Notes under the pieces: generated by a model
Databases searched by the model: none
What the model saw: only the letters and a program-made list of their open reading frames with translations
Told to the model about the DNA's origin: nothing
Translations under genes and position numbers: made by a program
From: Paracoccus caeni
GTDB taxonomy: Bacteria > Pseudomonadota > Alphaproteobacteria > Rhodobacterales > Rhodobacteraceae
Direction of reading: 5' to 3'
Length of the DNA: 64,000 nt
NCBI RefSeq assembly: GCF_016629665.1
Contig: NZ_JAEPRQ010000011.1
Span: 26,150-90,149 of the forward strand
In this document: one piece after another, positions 43,301 through 51,600 of the stretch
Layout: each line of letters begins with the position of its first letter
Position numbering within the stretch: the first letter of the stretch is position 1

Positions 43301-44893
43301 ATCGCGCGGCTGCGGCATTCGACGCCGGGCGTCACGCTGATCAGCCCGCCGCCGCACCACGATATCTACTCGATCGAGGATCTGGCGCAGCTTATCTATG
43401 ACCTGAAGCAGATCAACCCGCGCGCCAAGATCACGGTGAAGCTGGTCGCCGGCTCCGGCGTCGGCACCATCGCGGCGGGCGTGGCCAAGGCCAAGGCCGA
43501 TATCATCCTGATCTCGGGCCATAACGGCGGCACCGGGGCATCGCCCGCGACCTCGATCAAATTCGCGGGCCTGCCGTGGGAAATGGGCCTGACCGAGGCG
43601 CATCAGGTTCTGGCGATGAACCGCCTGCGCGAACGGGTGACCTTGCGCACCGATGGCGGGCTGCGCACCGGCCGCGACATCGTCATGGCGGCGATGATGG
43701 GGGCCGAGGAATACGGCATCGGCACCGCCGCGCTGATCGCGATGGGCTGCATCATGGTGCGTCAGTGCCAGTCGAACACCTGCCCGGTCGGCGTCTGCAC
43801 GCAGGACGAACGCCTGCGCGCGATGTTCACCGGCAGCGCCGACAAGGTGGTCAACCTGATCACCTTCTACGCGCAGGAGGTTCGCGAGATCCTTGCCAAT
43901 ATCGGGGCGCGCAGCCTTGATGAGGTGATCGGTCGCGCCGATCTGCTGACGCAGGTCAGCCGCGGTGCCGCGCATCTGGACGATCTGGACCTGAACCCGC
44001 TGCTGATCACCGTCGATGGCTGGGACAAGATCGTCTATGACCGCTCGAAACCGCGCAATGCCGTGCTGGAGACGCTGGACAGCGAAATCGTCAAGGACGC
44101 CGCCCGCTTCTTCGAGGATGGCGAGAAGATGCAACTGTCCTATGCCGTCCGCAACACGCTGCGGACCATCGGCACGCGCACCTCTTCGCTGATCGTGCAG
44201 AAATTCGGGATGCGGAACAATCTGCAACCGGATCACCTGACGATCCGTCTGACCGGCAGCGCGGGTCAGGCGCTTGGCGCCTTTGCCGCGCCGGGGCTGA
44301 AGCTGGAAGTGTCGGGCGATGCCAACGACTATGTGGGCAAGGGTCTGTCGGGCGGCACCATCGTCGTGCGCCCGCCGATGTCCAGCCCGCTGGTCGCGGC
44401 GGACAACACCATCATCGGCAACACCGTGCTTTACGGCGCAACCGACGGCTACCTGTTCGCCGCCGGTCGCGCGGGCGAGCGGTTCGCGGTCCGCAATTCG
44501 GGTGCGAATGTGGTGATCGAAGGCTGCGGCACCAATGGTTGCGAATACATGACCGGCGGCGTCGCGGTGATCCTTGGCCGGATCGGCACCAACTTCGGTG
44601 CGGGGATGACCGGCGGGATGGCCTATCTCTATGACCCGGAAGGTGTCGCCCGCGACTACATCAACGATGAGACGCTGGTGATGTGCCCGGTCACGCAGGA
44701 GCATTGGGAAAACCAGTTGAAAACGCTGGTCGAACGGCACCTGAAGGAAACCGGGTCACGCCGGGCCGAAGAGATTTTGCAGGATTGGGACTATCAAAAG
44801 ACCCTGTTCCTGCAGATCTGCCCGAAAGAGATGCTGTCGCGGCTGTCCCATCCCATCATGGCGGTCGAGGACATGGCAGTGCCCGCCGAATAA
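40340..44893 (+). CDS. gltB: Glutamate synthase large subunit
   Basis: 1517 residues. The class-II glutamine amidotransferase domain begins at Cys34 (HSSCGVGLV) after a propeptide that is normally cleaved. The central domain follows. The FMN synthase domain has PPPHHDIYSIEDLAQLIYDL, SGHNGGTGASPATSIKFAG and the 3Fe-4S ligands in CIMVRQCQSNTCPVGVCTQD. The C-terminal beta-helix carries GGTIVVRPP and GGVAVILGRIG. A strong AAGGAGG precedes the ATG. It makes glutamate from glutamine and 2-oxoglutarate, using ammonium fixed via the nas genes among other sources. Confidence 0.97.
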   Translation: MAEFDEKWLVSETAKREWMAENSLYREEDEHSSCGVGLVVSVEGKASRKVVQAGIDALKAIWHRGAVDADGKTGDGAGIHVQIPVPFFHDQIRRTGHEPDPAKMIAVGQVFLPRTNFAQQETCRTIVESEVLRMGHYIYGWRHVPVNTAVLGEKANATRPEIEQILIRCEKDIDHIQFERELYIIRRRIERAAVAAQVQQLYFSSLSCRSIIYKGMMLAEQVAEFYPDLKDERFESAFAIYHQRYSTNTFPQWWLAQPFRMLAHNGEINTLKGNLNWLKSHEIRMASSAFGDMAEDIKPIVPAGSSDSAALDAVFEVMVRSGRNAPMTKTMLVPEAWSNATTDMPKAWRDMYSYCNAVMEPWDGPAALAMTDGRWVCGGLDRNGLRPMRYVVTGDKLLIAGSEVGMVPVNESNVVEKGALGPGQMIAVDMWDGKLYHDSEIKDKLASSQPYDEWVGKIVHLSPGLNDLPENAHFNGEELRRRQSAAGYTLEELEHVLSPMAEDGKESIASMGDDTPPAVLSNQYRPLSHFFRQNFSQVTNPPIDSLRETRVMSLKTRFGNLKNVLDESSAQTEILMLETPFMANAEFGEMIGMFGEAVTYIDCTFPANGGAEALAESLARIRAEAEDAVRSGAGHLALTDEHQGPDKVGVPMILATSAVHSWLTRKGLRTFCSINVRSAECIDPHYFAVLIGSGATTVNPYLAQDSIQDRIDRGLLTGSLVDNMRRYRDAVDAGLLKIMAKMGISVLSSYRGGLNFEAVGLSRAMVAEYFPGMQSRISGIGLHGLQAKVEELHRKAYQAGDAGNVELLPVGGFYKLRRSGEKHAWEANTMKMLQMACDKASYDLWKQYSKTMRANPPIHIRDLLDIKPLGKPVPIEEVESITSIRKRFVTPGMSLGALSPEAHMTLNIAMNRIGAKSDSGEGGEDPAHSHPLPNGDNPCAKIKQVASGRFGVTAEYLNACEELEIKVAQGAKPGEGGQLPGMKVTSLIARLRHSTPGVTLISPPPHHDIYSIEDLAQLIYDLKQINPRAKITVKLVAGSGVGTIAAGVAKAKADIILISGHNGGTGASPATSIKFAGLPWEMGLTEAHQVLAMNRLRERVTLRTDGGLRTGRDIVMAAMMGAEEYGIGTAALIAMGCIMVRQCQSNTCPVGVCTQDERLRAMFTGSADKVVNLITFYAQEVREILANIGARSLDEVIGRADLLTQVSRGAAHLDDLDLNPLLITVDGWDKIVYDRSKPRNAVLETLDSEIVKDAARFFEDGEKMQLSYAVRNTLRTIGTRTSSLIVQKFGMRNNLQPDHLTIRLTGSAGQALGAFAAPGLKLEVSGDANDYVGKGLSGGTIVVRPPMSSPLVAADNTIIGNTVLYGATDGYLFAAGRAGERFAVRNSGANVVIEGCGTNGCEYMTGGVAVILGRIGTNFGAGMTGGMAYLYDPEGVARDYINDETLVMCPVTQEHWENQLKTLVERHLKETGSRRAEEILQDWDYQKTLFLQICPKEMLSRLSHPIMAVEDMAVPAE

Positions 44894-44920
44894 GGCAGGC
44901 AACTCGCCCTAATGAAAGCA

Positions 44921-44954
44921 GAACGCGGCCCTTTGCGGGGCCGCGTTTTTCTTT
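44921..44954 (+). terminator. Rho-independent terminator after gltB
   Basis: ACGCGGCC (44923-44930), loop CTTTGCGG, GGCCGCGT (44939-44946), then TTTTTCTTT. An eight-base GC-rich stem with a T run 30 bases after the gltB stop. The clearest intrinsic terminator in the window. Confidence 0.9.
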
Positions 44955-45006
44955 GGCTCGGGATGGAAAGGGGCGCGCCCATCGCGGGCCGCCCCGTTAC
45001 CCTCGA

Positions 45007-45447
45007 TCAGATTTCCTTGCCGATGGCGCGATCGACCGAATAGCGGCCACCGCCATGAGCGACGAAATACAGGGTCACGCCGACCCAGATCAGCGACAGT
45101 TCCGAGCCGGAATAGCCCTGACCCAGCTTAACCCAGTGAAAATAGACCGTGATCAGCAGCACGAAAGATGCGGCCAGTGCGGCCGGACGGGTCAGCAGGC
45201 CGATCAGCAGCAGCAGGCCGCCAAAGAACTCGGTCGCGGCCAGAGCGGGCGAGAACAGCCAGCCCGGATAGAAGCCAAGCCCCTGCACCATATCGATATT
45301 GCCCATCGGTGCCTGAATTTTCGGCCAGCCATGGACCATCAGAGCGATCCCGGCGATGGCGCGCATATACAGCACGGTAAAAGGCGCAATCGCGTCATAG
45401 AGCGATTGCAGACGGGGGCGGGCGGTGGTGGTGGTTTGATAGCTCAT
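45007..45447 (-). CDS. DoxX family membrane protein
   Basis: 146 residues with four hydrophobic segments (YMRAIAGIALMVHGWPKIQ, PALAATEFFGGLLLLIGLLT, PAALAASFVLLITVYFHWVK, LIWVGVTLYFVAHGGG). This is the DoxX/DoxD-like fold, a membrane family with proposed roles in redox or sulfur metabolism but no settled function. ATG 45447 has GGAG six bases upstream; an in-frame TTG at 45459 is less likely. Confidence 0.85.
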   Translation of the reverse strand: MSYQTTTTARPRLQSLYDAIAPFTVLYMRAIAGIALMVHGWPKIQAPMGNIDMVQGLGFYPGWLFSPALAATEFFGGLLLLIGLLTRPAALAASFVLLITVYFHWVKLGQGYSGSELSLIWVGVTLYFVAHGGGRYSVDRAIGKEI

Positions 45448-45540
45448 ATTAGTCTCCAATGCGTTGCGTCCGTCTTCTGCGGCGCAAGTAATAGCCTGTT
45501 TTGGCCCAGAAAAACGGGCCGGTATCGAACGGATAATCGA

Positions 45541-45903
45541 TCAGGCGGCGCGTGGAGGCGGTAACGGCACCAAGGGCTGAGACACGGCCGACGAAATCCG
45601 CTGAATCGCGAACGAAAGGGGCCGGGCGGCCACTTCGATTGGCACGACCGCGTTTTGCGGCAATGTCAGATCGATGCAGGAGGAACCGGCCTTCTGTGCG
45701 GGGTCGGCTTGCGCAGCAGGAACCGCGACGGCATAGCACATGTCCGCCACCTGCAATTGCGAGCTACAGGTCGATCCGGCAAAGCTTTGCCCAGCCGTCG
45801 AGACGGTCATGGTCACGAACGCGACCATCATCATCAGGATCAGGGTCAGCCTCATCGGCGATCGACACCATTTGAATAACGCATAAGTGGGGCGCTTATG
45901 CAT
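45541..45903 (-). CDS. Possible small exported protein
   Basis: 120 residues from ATG 45903 (GGA nine bases upstream) or 104 from ATG 45855. The latter begins with a clean signal peptide, MRLTLILMMMVAFVTMTVST, and a likely site near GQSFAGS. The mature part has three Cys (STCSSQ, ADMCYA, SSCIDL) and no recognised domain. A nine-pair hairpin lies at 45881-45901, at the start of the longer version. It is divergent from mtgA. I consider it plausible but unproven. Confidence 0.45.
   Translation of the reverse strand: MHKRPTYALFKWCRSPMRLTLILMMMVAFVTMTVSTAGQSFAGSTCSSQLQVADMCYAVAVPAAQADPAQKAGSSCIDLTLPQNAVVPIEVAARPLSFAIQRISSAVSQPLVPLPPPRAA
45881..45901. promoter_or_regulatory. Palindrome at the 5' end of the small exported protein gene
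   Basis: GCATAAG (45881-45887) and CTTATGC (45895-45901) are perfect inverted repeats, and the stem extends to nine pairs if a G-T is allowed, leaving a three-base loop. If translation starts at 45855 this is 5' untranslated or operator sequence. Confidence 0.35.
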
Positions 45904-46057
45904 TGCGTTTCCGTCAAAACGCAAGTGTTTCGGCGGCGCGGTAACAAGATTGGTATCCGCAGTTGATGCACGGGAAACGCAGCCACCGGCGCGGTTCGGG
46001 GTCGAAACCGCCGGGTTCACCTTGACGCAAGGGCGGCGCGCGTGACAAAGCCGAACC

Positions 46058-46798
46058 ATGGTCCTGCGCATCCTGTTCAGCCCCCCCGCCGCCGAGCCGG
46101 TCGAGAAGAAAGCGGTCCGCCGCTGGCGACCGCTGCGTCGTGTCATGGTCTGGCTGCGCTGGTTCGCAGCGCGGATGCTGGGGCTGATGGTGGTGATGGT
46201 GCTGATCTATGCGCTGATCAACCCGCCGACCACATGGACCATCGTGACTGAGGGGCGGCAGCATCAGATCGCCGACCGGGAATGGGTCGATATCGAGGAT
46301 ATCGCGCCGGTCTTCCTGCGTTCGGTGGTGGCGGCAGAGGATGCGAATTTCTGCCTGCATTGGGGTTTCGACATGGCCGAGATCCGCAATGTGGTGAATT
46401 CGGGCAGCAGTCGCGGTGCCTCGACCATCACCCAGCAGGTCGCGAAGAACGTTTACCTGTGGCAGAAGCGAAGCTGGCCGCGCAAGGCGCTGGAAACCGG
46501 GTTTACGCCGATGATCGAGGCGTTCTGGTCAAAGCGGCGGATCCTTGAAGTCTATCTGAACGTGGCCGAATTCGGGCCGGGGATTTTCGGCATCGGCGCG
46601 GCGTCGCGCGAATATTTCGGCACGACTGCGGACCGGCTGACCCCGGTTCAGGCGGCGCGGCTGGCGGCGATCCTGCCCGCTCCGAAATCGCGCAGCCCGC
46701 ATCAGGCCTCGCGCCGGTCGCGGGCAATTGCCGATGGCGCGGCCACGATTGCGCGGGATGGGCGCGCGGCTTGCTTTGACATCCCGCGTTCCGGTTGA
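46058..46798 (+). CDS. mtgA: Monofunctional peptidoglycan glycosyltransferase
   Basis: 246 residues. One N-terminal membrane anchor (RMLGLMVVMVLIYALIN) and a GT51 domain: VVAAEDANFCLHWGFD (catalytic Glu in the EDxxF motif), GASTITQQVAKNVYLW, RKALETGFTPMIEAFWSKRR and LEVYLNVAEFGPGIFGIGAA. It polymerises lipid II; no transpeptidase domain. The GST gene follows 58 bases downstream. Confidence 0.94.
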   Translation: MVLRILFSPPAAEPVEKKAVRRWRPLRRVMVWLRWFAARMLGLMVVMVLIYALINPPTTWTIVTEGRQHQIADREWVDIEDIAPVFLRSVVAAEDANFCLHWGFDMAEIRNVVNSGSSRGASTITQQVAKNVYLWQKRSWPRKALETGFTPMIEAFWSKRRILEVYLNVAEFGPGIFGIGAASREYFGTTADRLTPVQAARLAAILPAPKSRSPHQASRRSRAIADGAATIARDGRAACFDIPRSG

Positions 46799-46856
46799 AA
46801 CGGCCCCGGTGCGGGCGTATCAAGTCGCCGTTGCGACAAAGGGACCGAAGCGACCA

Positions 46857-47543
46857 ATGAATACCAATACCCAGACCACGCGCCTTTACCACACCGCCCT
46901 GTCGCCTTTCTGCCGAAAGGTGCGGCTGGTGCTGGCCGAGAAGCGGATCGAGGTCGAACTGGTCGAGGAACGCTATTGGGAAAACCCGCCCGAGCTTCGC
47001 CGCCGCAACCCGGCAGGCAAGCTGCCGGTGCTGCGTTATCGCGGCAATATGCTGGCCGAAAGTCAGGCCATCGTCGAATATCTGGATGAATCGGTGCCGC
47101 AGCCTCCGCTGATGCCGCAAGCTCCGCTGGAACGGCACGAGGTCAGGCGGCTGTGTTCGTGGTTCGACGACAAATTCAACGCCGAGGTCACGTCGCCGAT
47201 CCTGAACGAGCGCGTCTGGAAGAAGGTCACCCGTGCCGGTTATCCCGACAGCCGCGTGGTCAAGGACGGGCTGCGCGCGATCAAGGAACATATCGATTAT
47301 CTGTCCTCGCTGCTGGAAACCCGCCGCTGGCTGGCCGGGGCGAACATGTCGCTGGCCGATTTCACGGCGGCTGCGCATTTTTCCTGCCTCGACTATATCT
47401 CGGACGTGGACTGGGATCGCTCCGAGACGCTGCGCGACTGGTATGCGACGATCAAATCGCGCCCGGCCTTCCGCTCGATCCTCGCGGATCAGGTGCCCGG
47501 CATCCACCCGGCCCCACATTATGCCGAGCTCGACTTCGGATAG
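46857..47543 (+). CDS. Glutathione S-transferase family protein
   Basis: 228 residues. A thioredoxin-like N-terminal domain (LYHTALSPFCRKVRLVLAEK, NPAGKLPVLRYRGNMLAESQ, AIVEYLDE) is followed by an all-helical C-terminal domain (RRWLAGANMSLADFTAAAHF). The SPFCRK motif puts a Cys/Ser at the glutathione site, like beta- or omega-class and stringent-starvation-protein-like enzymes. ATG 46857 gives MNTNTQTTRLYH. The substrate is unknown. Confidence 0.87.
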   Translation: MNTNTQTTRLYHTALSPFCRKVRLVLAEKRIEVELVEERYWENPPELRRRNPAGKLPVLRYRGNMLAESQAIVEYLDESVPQPPLMPQAPLERHEVRRLCSWFDDKFNAEVTSPILNERVWKKVTRAGYPDSRVVKDGLRAIKEHIDYLSSLLETRRWLAGANMSLADFTAAAHFSCLDYISDVDWDRSETLRDWYATIKSRPAFRSILADQVPGIHPAPHYAELDFG

Positions 47544-47571
47544 GGCGGCGCGGCTGCGTCCCGCGACGGCC

Positions 47572-47588
47572 GGGGGCGCTTCGCCCCC
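47572..47588. terminator. GC hairpin between GST and queG
   Basis: GGGGGCG (47572-47578), loop CTT, CGCCCCC (47582-47588): seven perfect pairs, 28 bases after the GST stop. There is no T run. This type of C/G block hairpin is common after Rhodobacteraceae genes. Confidence 0.45.
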
Positions 47589-47619
47589 CGGGCCCCCCGA
47601 GGGTATCTCTGCCACGGAC

Positions 47620-48639
47620 ATGAAAGCGCGGCTGGCCGCCGAGGCCGAGGCCGTGGGATTTTCGCGAATGCGGGTGACGCTGCCCGGTTCCACGCCCGAG
47701 ATTGCCGAGCGGTTGCAACAGTTTCTGGACGCCGGGCGGCATGGGCAGATGGGCTGGATGGCCGAGCGGATAAACTGGCGCGGCGATCCGACGGCTTTGT
47801 GGCCCGAGGCGCGTTCAGTGATCGTGCTGGCGGAGCTTTACACGCCCGAGCATGATCCTTTGGCGGTGCTGGATCAGCCGGATCGGGCGGCGGTCAGCGT
47901 CTATGCTCATGGCCGGGATTATCACGATCTGGTCAAAAAGCGGCTGAAACGGCTGGGCCGCTGGCTGATAGAGCAATGTCCCGGGGAAGAGATCAAGGTT
48001 TTCGTCGATACCGCGCCGGTGATGGAAAAGCCGCTGGCCCAAGCTGCCGGGATGGGCTGGCAAGGGAAGCATACGAACCTGCTGTCGCGCGATCTGGGAA
48101 GCTGGTTCTTTCTGGGCTCGATCTTCACCACGCTGCCGCTGCCGCCGGATATGCCCGAAATATCGCATTGCGGGTCATGCCGGTCCTGTCTCGACGCCTG
48201 TCCGACCGGCGCTTTTCCCGCGCCCTATCAACTGGATGCGCGGCGCTGCATTTCCTATCTGACCATCGAGCACAAAGGACCCGTCGATCCCGAATTGCGC
48301 AGTCTGATGGGCAATCGCATCTATGGTTGCGACGATTGTCTGGCGGTCTGTCCGTGGAACAAGTTCGCGCAGGCGGGCACCGAAATGCGCTATAGCGGCA
48401 TTGTCGGTGCGCCGCCTTTGGCGGAACTGGCGGTTCTGGACGATGCCGGGTTCCGGGCGCGGTTCTCGGGCAGTCCGATCAAGCGGATCGGTCGGGATCG
48501 GTTCGTCAGGAACGTGCTTTATGCCATCGGCAATTCCGCCGATCCGCGGCTGGCGCCGGTGGCGCGGTCCCTGACCGGCGATGCCGATGCGACCGTTGCC
48601 GACGCGGCCAGTTGGGCGGTCGCGCGGCTGAGCCGCTAA
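47620..48639 (+). CDS. queG: Epoxyqueuosine reductase
   Basis: 339 residues. Last step of queuosine formation in tRNA, using cobalamin and two [4Fe-4S] clusters. Visible: FVDTAPVMEKPLAQAAGMGW, GKHTNLLSRDLGSWFFLGSI, and the cluster ligands CGSCRSCLDACPTGA and YGCDDCLAVCPWN. A C-terminal HEAT-like part follows. ATG 47620 fits the family start (MKARLAAEAEAVGF). An in-frame ATG at 47521 would lie inside the GST gene and run through the hairpin. The stop interlocks with that of the convergent RTX gene. Confidence 0.94.
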   Translation: MKARLAAEAEAVGFSRMRVTLPGSTPEIAERLQQFLDAGRHGQMGWMAERINWRGDPTALWPEARSVIVLAELYTPEHDPLAVLDQPDRAAVSVYAHGRDYHDLVKKRLKRLGRWLIEQCPGEEIKVFVDTAPVMEKPLAQAAGMGWQGKHTNLLSRDLGSWFFLGSIFTTLPLPPDMPEISHCGSCRSCLDACPTGAFPAPYQLDARRCISYLTIEHKGPVDPELRSLMGNRIYGCDDCLAVCPWNKFAQAGTEMRYSGIVGAPPLAELAVLDDAGFRARFSGSPIKRIGRDRFVRNVLYAIGNSADPRLAPVARSLTGDADATVADAASWAVARLSR

Positions 48640-51600
48640 AGCAGGAAGTCATCTGCGTCGAGATGCAGCTTCCCCTCTAACACGATCATCATATCGGTGC
48701 GGCCATCGCCATTCAGGTCGGCCAGAATATGGGTGTCGTGATCTTCGTGCGTCCAGCGCAATTGCCGTCTGGCCGAAAAATCGCCTTCGCCGATATAGGT
48801 CAGGTTCAGCGCGGCCAGATCCAGCCGATCCTGCCCCGGTCGAAAGTCGATGACCAGATCCGCCTCTGCGCCGGGTCGGCTGTCCTGTTGGGACAGATAG
48901 CGGAAAATGTCATTCCCGGACCCTCCGATCAGGGTGTCCGCGCCAAGCCCGCCGACCATCGTATCCGTGCCCGCACCCCCATCCAGACGATCATTGCCCG
49001 GCCCGCCATTGAGGCTGTCATTGCCAGCCCCTCCCGACAAACGATCAGCGCCCGGCCCCGCATTCAGCCGGTCATTGCCGGTCCCGCCCTGCAGGACATT
49101 GTTACCGAATTGATCGTCCAGCAGGTCGTTGCCGTCGTCACCACGCAAGGTATCGTTGCCGTAGCCGCCATAGAGGCTGTCGTGATCGACCCCGCCCGAC
49201 AGATCGTCATGCCCGCCGCCGCCATAAAGCTTGTCGCGCCCGGTTCCTCCGATCAGCCGGTCCGCCCCTGCAGCCCCCCGCAGGATGTCGTTGCCGTCGC
49301 CGCCATCAAGGAAAGAGTTCCCGGTCCCGGCATGCAAGCTGTCATTCCCCGCACCACCACGCAACGTATCGCGGCCACTGTCACCGAATAGCTGGTCATC
49401 GCCCGAACCGCCCTCCAGCACATCGTTTCCGGCGCCGCCGTAAAGAATATCGTTATCCGCATCGCCGAAGAGATGGTCGTTTCCATCGCCCCCATAGAAC
49501 AGGTCTTTCCCCGCACCGCCGCGCAAAGTGTCGGAACCCGCGCCAGCCTTGAGCGTGTCGTCCCCGGTCCCGCCCTCCAGCCGGTTGTTGCCGGTCAGAT
49601 CCTCCAGCCAGTCGTTGCCCGCATCACCCTTCAGCGTATCGTTGCCGCCATTGCCGTTCAGCCGGTCATTCCCGCCGCCACCGCTGAGAAGATCATTGCC
49701 GAAGCCCCCCAGCAAAGTGTCGGGCCCGGTGCCGCCAATCAGCGTGTCATGGCCCGAGCCGCCATCCAGCCGGTTGTTGCCCGCCTGAACCTCAAGCCGG
49801 TCATTCCCCGCATCGCCGCGCAAGGTGTCATTGCCGCCACCACCCTGCAGCAGGTCATTGCCAGCGCCACCCTCCAGCCGGTCCCAGCCGGTGCCACCCC
49901 TCAGGGTGTCATTGCCGATACCTCCGATCAGGACATTCCGGCCCAGAAAATCCTCCAACCAGTCATTCCCGGCCTCGCCATAAAGCGTATCGTTCCCGGC
50001 ACCGCCGAAAAGCCGGTCATTGCCGATCCCGCCCCAGAGGCCATCATTCCCATCCTCGCCCGACAGAATGTCGTTGCCGACTTCGCCACGCAGTTCATCA
50101 TCACCCGCACCACCGCGAAGCTGGTCGTTGCCATTTCCCCCGCGCAGAAGGTCAATCCCCGCCCCCGCGATCAGGGTGTCAAAGCCAAGACCGCCCAGCA
50201 GGGTGTTGTTGCCCGAGAAATCCTCAAGCCGGTCGTTTCCGATGCCACCCGACAGCAGATCATTTCCGCCCTCGCCGTAAAGAACATCGTTGCCGCTGCC
50301 GCCATTCAGGGCGTCATGCCCGGTTCCGCCGCGCAAGGTGTCATCGCCGATCCCGCCATAAAGCGTGTCATTCCCCGCCTCTCCCAGCAGAAGATCGTTG
50401 CCGGAATCGCCGTGGATCATGTCGAAGCCACCGCCGCCGCGGATCGAATCGTCACCGTCCTGCCCGCGCAGCAGGTCATTGCCATCCTCGCCGGCGATGG
50501 TGTCGTTCCCCGCGCCCGCCGAGACCGTGTCGTGACCCGCGCCCGCATAGATCTGATCCGCTCCGGCGCCGCCCAGAAGCTGATCGGCCGCAGGCGTGCC
50601 AATGACCCATTTCCCTACCGTCCCGACATCGGGCGGCTTGACCTCGGGGTCCAGATCCGGGCCCCAGTGATGCGGCATCCTGAACATGTCATTGGTGAAA
50701 TGCGACGGTTGCAGCGGGGTGCCGTCGCGTGTGCGGACCTCAACCACCAGGTCACGGCAGACGATCCGCATCCCCCAATCGCGGGGCACGAAGTTAAGCT
50801 GCATGATGCTGCGGATCGTGCCTAGCATCGACAGGTCCAGCCGGTCGATGCCCGGTTCGTAATCCATAATGCGGATCACGCCTGCCGCTGGCAGCAGCGC
50901 AAAGATATCCGCGCCATTGCCGCCGTTCAGCGTGATCGCCGACCCGGCAGAGATCAGCAGATCGTCTCCGTCCCCGCCGCTCAGGCTGGTGGTATTGGGC
51001 GCGGCCAGCAGCATGTCATTTCCCGCGCTGCCGGTGAAAGCGGCCGTGTTGACCCGTTCGGTCAGGCCGATCTGGCCGGGGTCCAGCATGATCTGCGTCA
51101 GCCCGGTCTCGGTTCGGCTGGCGATGAACAGCATGATGCGGCCGTCCACCGACACCGCCTCGATCGCGCCGATATTGGCAAGGGTGGTGCCGAATGTATC
51201 GACGATGTTGTGCAAATGGATCAGCCGACCGTCCGGCGTCAGGGTGAAGAGGCTGACCCCTTCATCCGCGCCGCCCGCAATGACAAAGGCGCGCCCGTCG
51301 ATGGTGACGCTTGCCAGCTCATCCACCCTTGAAAAACGTGTGCCGAGCTGGTCGATCACATGGTCGGTTCGGGTCAGCGAGCCATCGGCGCCGACGCGAA
51401 ACACCGTGAGCGAGGATGAACCGGCCCCGCCCATGACCACGAAACTTTGCCCACCGAACTGCATCGCCGTGATGGATGAGGGCACCGCATAGCCCGCCCC
51501 CATAGTGCCCAGATGCATCGACCCGCCTGTAATCACCCCCGCCGGCGAGATCAGATTGGTCGCAATGAAATCGCCCAGACCCGATATGGCGATCAGGATT

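Noticed and set aside
40337..44740. Open frame of about 1467 codons antisense to gltB, and similar long antisense frames opposite gltD (37388-38983) and nadB (17215-18906).
   Set aside because: GC-rich codon use suppresses stops on the opposite strand. The translations show no family motifs, while the sense strands encode complete, well-conserved enzymes.
48900..50600. Regular repeats of about 27 bases, looking like a tandem or CRISPR-like array.
   Set aside because: They are the codons of RTX nonapeptides in one continuous coding frame; the units are degenerate and there are no unique spacers.
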